From JBBSEX01 sp038239345 (lineage in GTDB: Bacteria > Acidobacteriota > Terriglobia > Bryobacterales > Bryobacteraceae): a DNA stretch of 64,000 bases. Shown one piece after another: positions 25,580 through 34,790 of this stretch. The notes under the pieces are model-generated. The model ran no database searches. It was not told where the DNA came from and was given only the letters and a program-made list of their open reading frames with translations. The stretch's first letter is position 1. The number at the start of each line of letters is the position of its first letter. The stretch spans positions 124,001 through 188,000 of the forward strand of contig JBBSEX010000009.1 in NCBI GenBank assembly GCA_038239345.1, given 5' to 3'. The translations under genes and the position numbers were made by a program.

Positions 25580-27516
25580 CTCTTCCCCACGAAGCCATAA
25601 TAACGGCCCATCCAATACGCGTGCAGATAATCCGCGGCCCCAGTTTCAAGCTCTTGCCATAGCTTTACTTCCATCCAGATATTGCCGTCGGTTGTCAGGT
25701 ACGCTCCACCCGGTCCGCCGGCCATCATGCCCTGCGGCGTTGGAATCATCCAGGTCGCAAGCGGGATGCGCCAGCCGTTCATACCGGAACTCTCTACTCC
25801 ATCTTTTGTCCGGCGCCGCAGACGATGTTGCTCATCCATCTGCAAGTCAACATTAGCGATGCGTTGCCATTTATCCGTTTCATAGACCGGCATCGGCGGA
25901 TTATCTTTTGCTACTTCCCAACTCATCCCGCCATCGCGCGTCATGTGCAAGCCATGGTCAGTTTCCGCGTACAACACGTAGGTTCGTTCCGGCGATGCAG
26001 CCAGATTGGTGACGTGGGCACCCAGCAATCCCGCGCTGACGTTCTGCCAAGTCTTCATGCCGTCGCGTGTCATGTAGGCTTTGCCCCTGGCGTCGGAAAA
26101 CCACATCACTAGAGGGTCGTCACACGAATACTGGATAGCCGTCACTCTTGGTTTTAGCCAGCCATCCAGCTGATATGGATTCCCCTTCCAGGCGTATTCG
26201 TTATCGAGAGGGCGCTGATCGATCGGTAGCGGCTTCGCGGCCTGCTTTTGGCGATCGTCATCAAGAAAGGGATTTTGAGCGATCTCTTCGCGAATGGAAT
26301 TCATCACAGGATGCAGCACGCGATCCACTTTATAGCGGCGCAGCGTATTCACGGCGAGTTCCAGCGATTCTTTGTAGTGCGCGAGTGCCGGGCCGGAAAT
26401 CGGCGGCGTAGATCCAGGAGTTGCCGGTTCCCATTTTTGCGGCAGTAACGCCAAGGTCATAAACGTATAAAGCGAGTTGCCCTCCATCCAGTTCATCTTC
26501 CACAAATCGTCCACCCATCGGCCATAGATCGCCAACAATTGAGGATCGTTTTCGTAACGAATCAGGTTGAAGAGTGCTTCGTAATCCTGACCCTCTTCGC
26601 TGTGATCCACAGCCGCCAAGGCCTCGAGTGAAGGCTTGGTATTCCGTGACGGCTCCGGATTTGCACGGAATCGTTCCACCACCTTGCGATACTCGTCCCT
26701 ATATTTCGCCTTACCAGTGATGTGATTTGCTATCAATAAATCCGGAAGCACCATGAGAGACGCGCGCAAGGAAGGTCGCCATTCTGGACCCGCGGTATAT
26801 AAAGCACGATCCTTCGCGTAGAACTTTTCGTAATAGGCGTCGCGCGCCGGATCGGGATCCATGCCGACATGACCCCACTGCGTCACGTTGCCGTCCACAT
26901 CGATGATCCGGTACTGATTGTCCAGCAGATGAGTCATCAAGCGGTCTACGTCGTAGGCGATGATCTTCTTCTGCGTGGCATCTGCCGCAAGATCGTAGTA
27001 GAGCGCGTAGCCGTACAAGACCGCATTGAAATTATCAACGCTAACGTCGCTGTAAAAGCGGTAATTCGAAAAACGGCCCTGCCCTTGATGCCACTTCCGG
27101 GAATCGCCGCCGCGCTCGAATCCTTCTACCGGTCCATGTCCTTTTACGTATCCGCGAGCAAGCAGGCCGGGCTTTCCGGTAACCTCCTGTTCAAGCCGCA
27201 ACGCCGCCAGGATTTCGCCGCCATGCCGGCGCACCCAAGGGTCATGGGTCATTGCGTATTGATACGCTACACCCGCCAGATAGCGCCCGGTCCAGACTCC
27301 CGCATGAATTACGTTGCCCGGTTCATCTATTGAATGTTGCAGCTTTTGGCCGCTGGGTAATACCGGAACGATGGATACATAAAGGCCGTCTTCAAAATGT
27401 TTCTCGATCAAATCACGTTGCAGATAACGCGCCTTTTCGAGCAGCGGGCCGGAATTCAAAACAGGTTGCGCGACCGCTACAGCGGCAAGCGCCAACAGTC
27501 CAGCTAGCGCCCTCAC
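25576..27516 (-). CDS. secreted protein: (alpha/alpha)6-like domain plus BNR-type beta-propeller tail
   Basis: A 646-residue protein with a signal peptide (MRALAGLLALAAVAVAQ). Residues 20-400 are helical, with WTGRYLAGVAYQYAM, NAVLYGYALYYDLAAD and WRPSLRASLMVLPDLLIANHI, resembling a six-hairpin glycosidase or lyase fold. Residues 450-640 contain BNR/sialidase-type turns (YMTRDGMKTWQNV, HMTRDGGMSWEV, YLTTDGNIWMEV). I cannot name a family or a catalytic residue. It is transcribed after the PHP-esterase gene with a 4-nt overlap (27513-27516), so both probably act on the same exported substrate. Confidence 0.75.
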   Translation of the reverse strand: MRALAGLLALAAVAVAQPVLNSGPLLEKARYLQRDLIEKHFEDGLYVSIVPVLPSGQKLQHSIDEPGNVIHAGVWTGRYLAGVAYQYAMTHDPWVRRHGGEILAALRLEQEVTGKPGLLARGYVKGHGPVEGFERGGDSRKWHQGQGRFSNYRFYSDVSVDNFNAVLYGYALYYDLAADATQKKIIAYDVDRLMTHLLDNQYRIIDVDGNVTQWGHVGMDPDPARDAYYEKFYAKDRALYTAGPEWRPSLRASLMVLPDLLIANHITGKAKYRDEYRKVVERFRANPEPSRNTKPSLEALAAVDHSEEGQDYEALFNLIRYENDPQLLAIYGRWVDDLWKMNWMEGNSLYTFMTLALLPQKWEPATPGSTPPISGPALAHYKESLELAVNTLRRYKVDRVLHPVMNSIREEIAQNPFLDDDRQKQAAKPLPIDQRPLDNEYAWKGNPYQLDGWLKPRVTAIQYSCDDPLVMWFSDARGKAYMTRDGMKTWQNVSAGLLGAHVTNLAASPERTYVLYAETDHGLHMTRDGGMSWEVAKDNPPMPVYETDKWQRIANVDLQMDEQHRLRRRTKDGVESSGMNGWRIPLATWMIPTPQGMMAGGPGGAYLTTDGNIWMEVKLWQELETGAADYLHAYWMGRYYGFVGKS

Positions 27517-29411
27517 GGATGCTGCCCGATGAACTTAAGAATTGAATTGGCTGTCAGATCGTCATCCTTATATACATCGACGATCTCAGAAATATGATTT
27601 TCATTGGGAACATAAACCAGTTCAGAGGGAATGCCCGCGGCTTGCAATGCCCCATAAAATTTTCGAGCCTGATCCGGCAAGCCGGGATAGTCGTTTTGAC
27701 AGTAAGTGATCAAAAAGGGCGGCGCGCCAGGCTGGATGTGCGTCATAGGGGAAGCGTTCGCATCATCCTTAAACCCGGCAATCTTGCTGACGTCGTAAAC
27801 TCCGCTGAGCGGCAACACGCCTTTCAAGTTGGGCCAGAACTTGCGATTCAATCCGGCATAAGCCGCCAAGTGTCCGCCGGCCGAGTGCCCGCTGACATAG
27901 ATGCGCTGTGGATTTCCGCCAAACTGCTCGATGTTCTTGATTGTCCACTCCACTGCCGCCAACGCATCGTCCGTCTGGGCGGGACTAGCCGCGGCGGGCA
28001 TCAATCGATAACTCGGCACTACAACGCCGATCCCCGCTTTAGCGAATCGATTCGCCAGCGCCGGATAATTCGATCGGTCACCCGACTTCCACGATCCTCC
28101 ATGAAAGAAAATCAGTATCGGAAATTTCGACTTGCCCTTGGGCACGTAGACGTCAAGCTTGTGCTTGTCGAGATCATCGGGAATGTAAGAAATATTCTTG
28201 CGCACCTCCACCGAAGAGCTAAGTTCCCCTGAAGGAAACTTGATCGGCGCCGCCGCTTCCAGCATAATCGCATTGGAATAAATCCAAGGACGTTCTTCGC
28301 CATCCACGCTGAGCCATGCCTCCATGCGATACGCCCCAGGCTCGGGCGGAGTGAACTCTGCTACGGCACCGATAATTTTTTTAACTATGGCTCCATTGTG
28401 AATGATGCGTATTTCAGCTGCGAGCGGCAACCGCACGACGAGCCGGGTATTTTTCAGTAATGGTACGTGGTCGCCCATATCGTACACGCCATAATTATTG
28501 CCGGCGTTGAAAGAGAATCCGGTTGGATCACACAGCCAGTCATGGGAGACATAGGCGCGGCCCGCGCGAAGCGACTCGCGTATGGCGGGGTCAGTCAATT
28601 CGCGCGCAAGAACATGCGTGCTGACGTCGCGAAAGCTAATTTCGTATGGATCAAACGTCACGCCGTTGTAAGTCTGGTTCTTGTGGGCATCGTTTGCAGC
28701 GATTCCCGTGAACGGGTGTGATGCAAGCTCCTTATCCCACATGGCGAAAATCGTTGGCCAATAATCGTTCTGCGCACCGAAGATTTCCGTCGGATACCTA
28801 GCTTCGAGTGCGGCCAGCTTTGCCCACTGATCGGGATTTTTCATCGCCGCGCGAAAATATTGATCGAAAGCTTTCTCATCTTTGGAGTCGGTATGACGAT
28901 TGTAGATTTCCATTCCGTCGAAGCCGGCGCTCTTTGCTTCGGGGGTTTCCTCCAGGTGGGATAGAAATCGTAAATCGGCGCCGGCCTTCGGATAACGCAA
29001 TAAATGATCATCCTCCGAACCCGGGATAAAGAGCACACCGTCACGCAATCCGGACCACGTCTCCGGCTTAGGGCCACGATGATCGGTGAACATCACCACA
29101 TTGACGCCCGCCTCTTTCGCCCCCGCCAGAACCTCTGCGCGCGTACCCTTCGTGTGTTCCGCATCTTCGGCATGCACGTGCAAGACCGCGCGATAGTCCG
29201 TATAAACGCCAGACTGCTGCGGCAGATGTCGATCTTTAGCGAACTTCGCGCGCGCCTGGCTGACAGCCGCCAAGTGCGACTCCTCAAGGCGCTGGAGAGT
29301 CGTCAGTGTTCTCCCAGGACTCGGCGCGTCACCGCGTAATAGCAGCGCCCCGATCAGAGGGAAAAAAAGGACTAACGGCGTCCGCATGCGGGCCTGGTTA
29401 AGCATCATCAC
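27513..29411 (-). CDS. secreted PHP-like domain fused to an alpha/beta-hydrolase esterase
   Basis: About 632 residues; Met9 is a better start because it begins directly with the signal peptide (MRTPLVLFFPLIGALLL). Residues 60-300 are PHP-like, with the metal-binding motifs VLHVHAEDAEH and FTDHRGP, and GIAANDAHKN further on. After a beta-sandwich linker, residues 420-630 are an esterase of the BD-FAE/hormone-sensitive-lipase-like type: oxyanion motif FFHGGSW, nucleophile in VSGHSAGGHLAAY and catalytic His in NENHISE. PHP domains hydrolyse phosphoesters; the combination with an esterase in one exported chain is unusual. It precedes and overlaps the six-hairpin/BNR gene. Confidence 0.85.
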   Translation of the reverse strand: MMMLNQARMRTPLVLFFPLIGALLLRGDAPSPGRTLTTLQRLEESHLAAVSQARAKFAKDRHLPQQSGVYTDYRAVLHVHAEDAEHTKGTRAEVLAGAKEAGVNVVMFTDHRGPKPETWSGLRDGVLFIPGSEDDHLLRYPKAGADLRFLSHLEETPEAKSAGFDGMEIYNRHTDSKDEKAFDQYFRAAMKNPDQWAKLAALEARYPTEIFGAQNDYWPTIFAMWDKELASHPFTGIAANDAHKNQTYNGVTFDPYEISFRDVSTHVLARELTDPAIRESLRAGRAYVSHDWLCDPTGFSFNAGNNYGVYDMGDHVPLLKNTRLVVRLPLAAEIRIIHNGAIVKKIIGAVAEFTPPEPGAYRMEAWLSVDGEERPWIYSNAIMLEAAAPIKFPSGELSSSVEVRKNISYIPDDLDKHKLDVYVPKGKSKFPILIFFHGGSWKSGDRSNYPALANRFAKAGIGVVVPSYRLMPAAASPAQTDDALAAVEWTIKNIEQFGGNPQRIYVSGHSAGGHLAAYAGLNRKFWPNLKGVLPLSGVYDVSKIAGFKDDANASPMTHIQPGAPPFLITYCQNDYPGLPDQARKFYGALQAAGIPSELVYVPNENHISEIVDVYKDDDLTANSILKFIGQHP

Positions 29412-29418
29412 GACCTTA

Positions 29419-30138
29419 TCAAATCGGCAGAACGTACATCGCCGACGTGTCCTTCAGTGCCACTCCCGTCAATTGCAGGCGCTGCGCTTCTCGAATTAAA
29501 AACACGATCTTGTGCGCCGCCGCATCGTACGATAGGCCTTCCGAGTGAATATTCGATATGCAATTGCGCTTCGCATCGGTGCACCCGACCATTGGCCGCC
29601 ACGTGATATAGACGCCCAGACTATCGGGCGAACTTAAGCCTGGACGCTCGCCGATGAGCATTGCCATCAGGCCGGCCCCCAGCCGCTCTCCAATGGGATC
29701 GCCGATAGCCACGCGCGCTTGCTTCACCAACACGATGGGGTTATCCGCGGTGGATTCGAATGTCAGACGTTCAAAGATCATCTCGAGCAACGGGATCGCA
29801 TGCCGCTCAACGGACAAGGCGGAGAGGCCATCGCCTACTGTAAACACGACCGGCCTTGGGCGTTGCGGCGGTAATTCCGTTCGTTCGGCCAGTATCCTTC
29901 CCTTATCAGGATTTCGTAAATAGTCAGCCCGATCCCGCGCCGCGCTCGATAACAAGAGCGTGTGCCATCCGCGCTCGCGCATTTGCCGGCTTAAAGAATC
30001 GAAGTCCAGCGCCTGATGAACGGCGTCCCGCGCCCGCGCCTGCGCCAGGCGTAGATTGAGCAGCGGCTGCGTGGGCAAACTGCTTCCGGCGATTCCCAGA
30101 TTCACCCGTGCAATGGTGTAGTCGCGCAGATCTTTCAT
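29419..30138 (-). CDS. eutC: ethanolamine ammonia-lyase small subunit
   Basis: A 239-residue EutC. The ATG at 30138 overlaps the eutB stop as ATGA and starts the family sequence MKDLRDYTIARVNLGI; an in-frame GTG/ATG further upstream would only add unrelated residues. Conserved parts include NLRLAQARARDAVHQALD, VFTVGDGLSALSVERHA, QARVAIGDPIGERLGA and LSSPDSLGVYITWRP (cobalamin region), and TDAKRNCISNIH. It forms the adenosylcobalamin-dependent lyase with EutB, splitting ethanolamine into acetaldehyde and ammonia. The protein is shorter than the enterobacterial one (about 295 residues) because it lacks the N-terminal extension that targets microcompartments. Confidence 0.95.
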   Translation of the reverse strand: MKDLRDYTIARVNLGIAGSSLPTQPLLNLRLAQARARDAVHQALDFDSLSRQMRERGWHTLLLSSAARDRADYLRNPDKGRILAERTELPPQRPRPVVFTVGDGLSALSVERHAIPLLEMIFERLTFESTADNPIVLVKQARVAIGDPIGERLGAGLMAMLIGERPGLSSPDSLGVYITWRPMVGCTDAKRNCISNIHSEGLSYDAAAHKIVFLIREAQRLQLTGVALKDTSAMYVLPI

Positions 30139-31484
30139 GCTTCCAGTAACGCGGTGAACTCCGGCAGAGCGGGCCGATGCCGCTCCAACCAAGCTTCAAA
30201 TTCCGGCGCCGGCCGAAGGCGAAAGAGCGAGCGCAAATATAGCGCGTCATGAAAAGAACTGCTCTGATAATTCAGCATGATGTCGTCGGCCCCGGGCACG
30301 CCCATGATGTAGTTTACGCCCGCCGCCGCCAGCATCGTGAGAATCGCGTCCATATCGTCATCGTCGGCTTCCGCATGGTTTGTGTAGCAGACATCGCAGC
30401 CCATTGGAAGGCCAAGCAGCTTCCCGCAGAAGTGATCCTCAAGCGCGGCCCGGAGGATCTGCTTGCCGTCGTAGAGATATTCCGGACCGATGAAACCCAC
30501 CACCGTATTCACCAGCATCGGCTGGAAATACCGAGCCACGGCGTAGGCCCGCGCCTCACATGTTTGCTGATCCACTCCGTGATGCGCATTGGCCGAGAGC
30601 GCGCTGCCCTGCCCGGTTTCGAAATACATCACGTTGTTGCCGACCGTGCCGCGGCGCAGTTCACGCGCAGCCTGATTTGCTTCGGTCAGCATCTGGAGTG
30701 TCACGCCAAAAGAGTCGTTCGCGGCTTGCGTTCCGGCAATCGATTGAAACACCAGATCGACCGGTGCACCAGCCTCGATGGCTTGCATCTGCGTCGTCAC
30801 ATGAGCCAGCACGCAACTTTGTACTGGAATCGCAAATCGCTGCCGGAATGAATCGATCAAGAAGAGCAGGCGCTGCACGACGGCAGGATCGTCGGACGCC
30901 GGGTTGATTCCAATCACCGCGTCGCCACTGCCGAGCATCAATCCGTCGACGATACTGGCCGCAATCGCCTGCGGATCGTCGGCAGGATGATTCGGCTGAA
31001 GGCGCGTTGAGAGCCGTCCTGGAAGCCCCACTGTAGTGCGAAATTTCGTCACTACATGAATCTTCGACGCAACCAGAATCAGATCCTGCTGACGCATCAA
31101 CTTCGATACGGCCGCCGCCATCTCCGGAGTCAACCCCGCCGCCAACGATCGCAGCACATCACCGTCCGCTTCCGGATGCAATAACCATTCGCGGAACGCT
31201 CCTACCGTTAGATGCGCCACCGGCGTAAAGGCGTTGCGATCGTGCGTGTCGCAGATCAATCGCGTTACTTCGTCGGCTTCATAGGAAATGATCGGCTGCT
31301 GCAAAAATTCGCCGAGCGGCAGATCCGCCAACGCCATCTGCGCCGCCACTCGCTCTTCGGAAGTCGTCGCGGCTAAGCCCGCCAATTGATCGCCGGACCG
31401 CGCAGGAGTAGCCTTCGCCAACAACGTTTTTAGATCGGCGAACTCATAAACGCGAGACGATAACGTGGTGCGATATGACATCAA
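30135..31484 (-). CDS. eutB: ethanolamine ammonia-lyase large subunit
   Basis: A 449-residue EutB, close to the normal 453. It starts MSYRTTLSSRVYEFADLKTL and contains DVVIGINPASDD-like (ADAVIGINPASDDPAVVQRL), the AGAPVDLVFQSIAGTQAANDSFGV and YFETGQGSALSANAHHGVDQQTCEARAYA stretches, and GCDVCYTNHAEADDDDMD plus NYIMGVPGADDIMLNYQ near the C-terminus. These form the TIM-barrel active site. It overlaps the permease gene by 4 nt upstream and eutC by 4 nt downstream. No reactivase (eutA), aldehyde dehydrogenase (eutE) or shell gene is nearby, so the acetaldehyde must be handled elsewhere. Confidence 0.97.
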   Translation of the reverse strand: MMSYRTTLSSRVYEFADLKTLLAKATPARSGDQLAGLAATTSEERVAAQMALADLPLGEFLQQPIISYEADEVTRLICDTHDRNAFTPVAHLTVGAFREWLLHPEADGDVLRSLAAGLTPEMAAAVSKLMRQQDLILVASKIHVVTKFRTTVGLPGRLSTRLQPNHPADDPQAIAASIVDGLMLGSGDAVIGINPASDDPAVVQRLLFLIDSFRQRFAIPVQSCVLAHVTTQMQAIEAGAPVDLVFQSIAGTQAANDSFGVTLQMLTEANQAARELRRGTVGNNVMYFETGQGSALSANAHHGVDQQTCEARAYAVARYFQPMLVNTVVGFIGPEYLYDGKQILRAALEDHFCGKLLGLPMGCDVCYTNHAEADDDDMDAILTMLAAAGVNYIMGVPGADDIMLNYQSSSFHDALYLRSLFRLRPAPEFEAWLERHRPALPEFTALLEA

Positions 31485-32971
31485 TCACCCACGATGCCCG
31501 CGCCGTCACGACTCGCGGAATGGCTTAGAGCAAACTCTTCCTCGGGTGAAACGATAAGATGTTTTCTGGAGTACACGGCGAAGTAAATGATTCCGCAAGT
31601 GAACCAGACCAGCACTCCCCACGCTCCGGGGCGATACTCCGGATTCATAAATAGCGCGATCAACGTCACGGCCGCGATCAGTGCCGCCACAATAGCTCCC
31701 GCGATCCCCAGCGGACTTGTAAATGGGCGAGGCAGGGATTTGAACCGCAAGCGAAGCACGATGAACGATAGCATCTGCAGCACGTAGGCGATCACTGCCC
31801 CAAACACCGCCATATTCAAAAGCACTCCCGCCACTGGGCTGTGCTGTGGCAAATATTGAATGAACAAAGCAGCCATAAATCCCAAGACGCCGCCCACAAT
31901 CAGCGCTCGATGTGGCGTCTTTCGGGTCCTGTGTGTCGCCGATAGCCAGTATGGAAAATATCCCGCGCGCGATAGCGAATAAATCTGCCGGCCATACGCA
32001 TAGATGATTCCATGGAAGCTGGCAATCAGTCCCGTACAAGCTACCAATGCCAATAATTTGGCTTGTATCCCGTTTCCAAAGACCGTCTTGAATCCAAGAA
32101 ACAGCGGCTCAGTGGACTTGCCAACTGCCGTAGCGCCCGGCGCGATACCGGAGTTCAGAGTCAGCACGGTAAAGGCAAAAAAGATCAAGGTCGCCAGGGC
32201 CGTCAGGATACTTGCGGGCATACTCCTGGCGGGGTCGTGGGTTTCTTCCGCGCAGAGCGGCAGTTGCTCAATGCCAAGATATACCCACAATGCGAAGGGC
32301 AACGATTGAAAAATGCCGAGGGTTCCGTTGGGCAGCCAACCTTTGCCTTCCAGAGCCCATCGATGCAGATTGAAGTAAGGCAGCGCCGCGATGGAAAACA
32401 CGGTAAGCACGCCGAGCGCGCACAAGGTGATGACGATTGAGACCGTGAATGTAGCTTCAACGCCGACGATATTCAGCCCAATGAAGAGTATGTAACAGAG
32501 CAGCCACCAGAGCGGCGCGTAAGCAACGGGCGTCTCGAAAACCGCGCTCAGATATCCGCCAATTCCGACGACGATGACGGCGGGAGTGAACACATACTCG
32601 ATGTTTTCCGCGAGCCCCGTGACGTATCCCGCCCAGGGTCCCATCGCGGTTCTGGCGAAAGAGTATGCACCGCCGGCGTGCGGCAAAGCGGGCGATAACT
32701 CAGCCAGACTGAAGCTGAGACATGTGAACAGCACCGTCATCACAGCAAGTGCCGCCATCAAGCCCCCGAAACCGCCAGAGGGCAAGCCCAAATTCCAACC
32801 AAAGAAATCGCCGGAGACGACCGCGCCTACTCCCAGTGCCCACAAATGAAACACCCGCGCGTGCCGCTTCAGACCACTTCGTTCATTGAGATCGAGCGGC
32901 GTTTCGCGATAATGCGCGCCGCCCTGAAAACCACGTATGACCTTACGAAGAGCGTCTCGAGCTTGTGGCAT
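31481..32971 (-). CDS. eat: ethanolamine permease (APC family)
   Basis: A 496-residue APC-superfamily transporter with about 12 helices. The stretch WALGVGAVVSGDFFGWNLGL is characteristic of ethanolamine permeases, followed by LSFSLAELSPALPHAGGAYSFAR and LAENIEYVFTPAVIVVGIGGY. It is the first gene of an eat-eutB-eutC operon, all coupled by ATGA overlaps. It takes up ethanolamine in a proton- or sodium-coupled manner, by family knowledge. Only 42 nt separate it from the upstream gene, so there is no room for its own cobalamin riboswitch. Confidence 0.92.
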   Translation of the reverse strand: MPQARDALRKVIRGFQGGAHYRETPLDLNERSGLKRHARVFHLWALGVGAVVSGDFFGWNLGLPSGGFGGLMAALAVMTVLFTCLSFSLAELSPALPHAGGAYSFARTAMGPWAGYVTGLAENIEYVFTPAVIVVGIGGYLSAVFETPVAYAPLWWLLCYILFIGLNIVGVEATFTVSIVITLCALGVLTVFSIAALPYFNLHRWALEGKGWLPNGTLGIFQSLPFALWVYLGIEQLPLCAEETHDPARSMPASILTALATLIFFAFTVLTLNSGIAPGATAVGKSTEPLFLGFKTVFGNGIQAKLLALVACTGLIASFHGIIYAYGRQIYSLSRAGYFPYWLSATHRTRKTPHRALIVGGVLGFMAALFIQYLPQHSPVAGVLLNMAVFGAVIAYVLQMLSFIVLRLRFKSLPRPFTSPLGIAGAIVAALIAAVTLIALFMNPEYRPGAWGVLVWFTCGIIYFAVYSRKHLIVSPEEEFALSHSASRDGAGIVGD

Positions 32972-33013
32972 GGGGTGCCCGCGCGGGGCATCTCCTCAAA
33001 TTGAAACACTCAG

Positions 33014-34750
33014 TTAATAGAGCCAGCTTTTCACGTCAGCACCCGCCGGTGCCGTCTTCAAGATCCGATCCATAATCTTGGGGATGTACATCGTGTTGTA
33101 GTGCAGCCTGGATAAATAATTCGGAAGCGTGGGATCGCCGTTCCAGCAATGCTCCGCGCGATCGCCATACTTCACCTCGCCGTCATACGGAGGATTTTTC
33201 GTGCTCTTTAAAAAATCTTCCATCAGATACACGGCATCGTTGAGGAAGTACGTGTCGGCGCTCCCGCAATAGATGTTGATCTTGCCTTGCACCTTCGGGC
33301 CTAGCGTCGCCCAATCCCGTTCCAGAATAAATCGCAAATCGTAATGGTCGCGCCAGTATCCGGCTACAGTTGGATTGATCTCGCCGGTGACTTTATCGAA
33401 AATCTTCGCAGGATATCCATCGCTACCGGCGGGTGAATACACCGCTTGCCAAATATCCCACTGCTCCCCCGACCGGCCGTTGCTCCCCAGCGCAAGTTCA
33501 TAATCGTTTACGTCCTTTTGGGTCGCGGTTACGTGGCCAAGATAATCGCGCATTGCCGGGTGCACGATGCGTTTATGCGCGCCCTCAAGGTAATATGCGT
33601 TCTTGTCTTTATAGAGATCCACCACCGTAAACGCCCGAAAATCCAGCGGGTCTGGACATGCCACAAAGGCGCCGTTATAGTGATCGGGATAAAACATCTG
33701 CACGGCCAGCGCTTCCCAGCCGCCTGTCGATCCGCCATACACGAATCGCGCCCAGCCCTCACCGATGGCCCTGAATTCCTTCTCGATTCGTGGCAGTAAT
33801 TCGGTTTCAATGGCATCGCCATAAGGGCCCAGATTTGCCGAGTTCACCGCGTAGGAATCGTCATAGTAAGGGTTCGCATGTTGGATTTCAACAATCAGCA
33901 TGCGGGGGAAATTTGGCCCCGTCCATTGTCTGAAAAACTTGTACGCTTCCTCCTGCTGAATTTTGTTGTAGCCGGCAATGTGAAAGCGTTCGCTGTAGTC
34001 GGGCTTGAGATTCGCGTCCGGCGGTTCCGTCCGGAAGCCTTCGAAATCCGCGGGGAAGTGGCCATGGAAGATCGCTAATGGATAGCGAACCTGGGGATGC
34101 TCGTCAAAACCCTGAGGCAGCAAAATGTTTGCCCCCAGATACATGGGACGGCCCCAGAACTTGCTCAGCAATTCGCTTTTAATTTTGATGTGCTTGATGT
34201 ATTGCGTGTCGGCCGGCGGCGCAATCGGCGGAATTTCCTGATCCAGCACCAGAGTAACCGTCGCGCTTCCGGCACCGATCGCGATCTTCTTCGGCTTGCT
34301 ATAAAAGTTGCCTGGAGCAAGATTCCAGTGCTGTCCTTCGCCGCGATCCATCGCCAGCTTCACCGTATGTCCGTCGGAGCGATGGAAAGTCTCGTAAACG
34401 TTCAATAGCGCTTGGACGTAATACTCGCCCGGCTTCACGTCACGCAGGTTATTTACCGGATAGCCGAAGGCTTGATCGCCCACAACGGCCGCTTGCCCCG
34501 GCTTCCATCCGTCGACGTCGGTACCGAAAATCAACTGCGTCGTCGGTGTGTCGTTGATTTGCATCCGCGGTTCCGCCGCCGGATCCGTGGAGAGCAACAA
34601 CAGCAGGCGTCCATCCACTGGGGTAGCGCTTCGCTCTTTGGGAAAAGTGATGGAGAACTGAGGGGCCTTTGGAGGCGTTACAGGCGCGCCAGGCAGAGCG
34701 CAGGCGAGCAAAACGAAGCCACAAGCAATCCGCGGAGCGATGCAAATCAT
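33014..34750 (-). CDS. secreted esterase-like alpha/beta-hydrolase
   Basis: A 578-residue protein with an N-terminal signal (IACGFVLLACALPGA). Residues 25-170 are beta-rich (VDGRLLLLLSTDPAAEPRM, KPGEYYVQALLNVYETFHR). Residues 200-575 are an esterase-D-like alpha/beta-hydrolase: YPLAIFHGHFPADF oxyanion strand, nucleophile serine in RFVYGGSTGGWEAL, and the likely catalytic His in RAEHCWNGD near 540. It is probably a hydrolase of acyl or other esters at the cell surface; no substrate can be read. It lies upstream of the ethanolamine genes on the same strand, 42 nt away, and may share their transcript. Confidence 0.8.
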   Translation of the reverse strand: MICIAPRIACGFVLLACALPGAPVTPPKAPQFSITFPKERSATPVDGRLLLLLSTDPAAEPRMQINDTPTTQLIFGTDVDGWKPGQAAVVGDQAFGYPVNNLRDVKPGEYYVQALLNVYETFHRSDGHTVKLAMDRGEGQHWNLAPGNFYSKPKKIAIGAGSATVTLVLDQEIPPIAPPADTQYIKHIKIKSELLSKFWGRPMYLGANILLPQGFDEHPQVRYPLAIFHGHFPADFEGFRTEPPDANLKPDYSERFHIAGYNKIQQEEAYKFFRQWTGPNFPRMLIVEIQHANPYYDDSYAVNSANLGPYGDAIETELLPRIEKEFRAIGEGWARFVYGGSTGGWEALAVQMFYPDHYNGAFVACPDPLDFRAFTVVDLYKDKNAYYLEGAHKRIVHPAMRDYLGHVTATQKDVNDYELALGSNGRSGEQWDIWQAVYSPAGSDGYPAKIFDKVTGEINPTVAGYWRDHYDLRFILERDWATLGPKVQGKINIYCGSADTYFLNDAVYLMEDFLKSTKNPPYDGEVKYGDRAEHCWNGDPTLPNYLSRLHYNTMYIPKIMDRILKTAPAGADVKSWLY

Positions 34751-34790
34751 CCGTTCAGTGTAGTACGTCCAGGGATTGCGGCGGGCTTAC

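Noticed and set aside
32972..33013. Cobalamin riboswitch before the ethanolamine operon
   Set aside because: The gap between genes is only 42 nt, too short for a B12 riboswitch.
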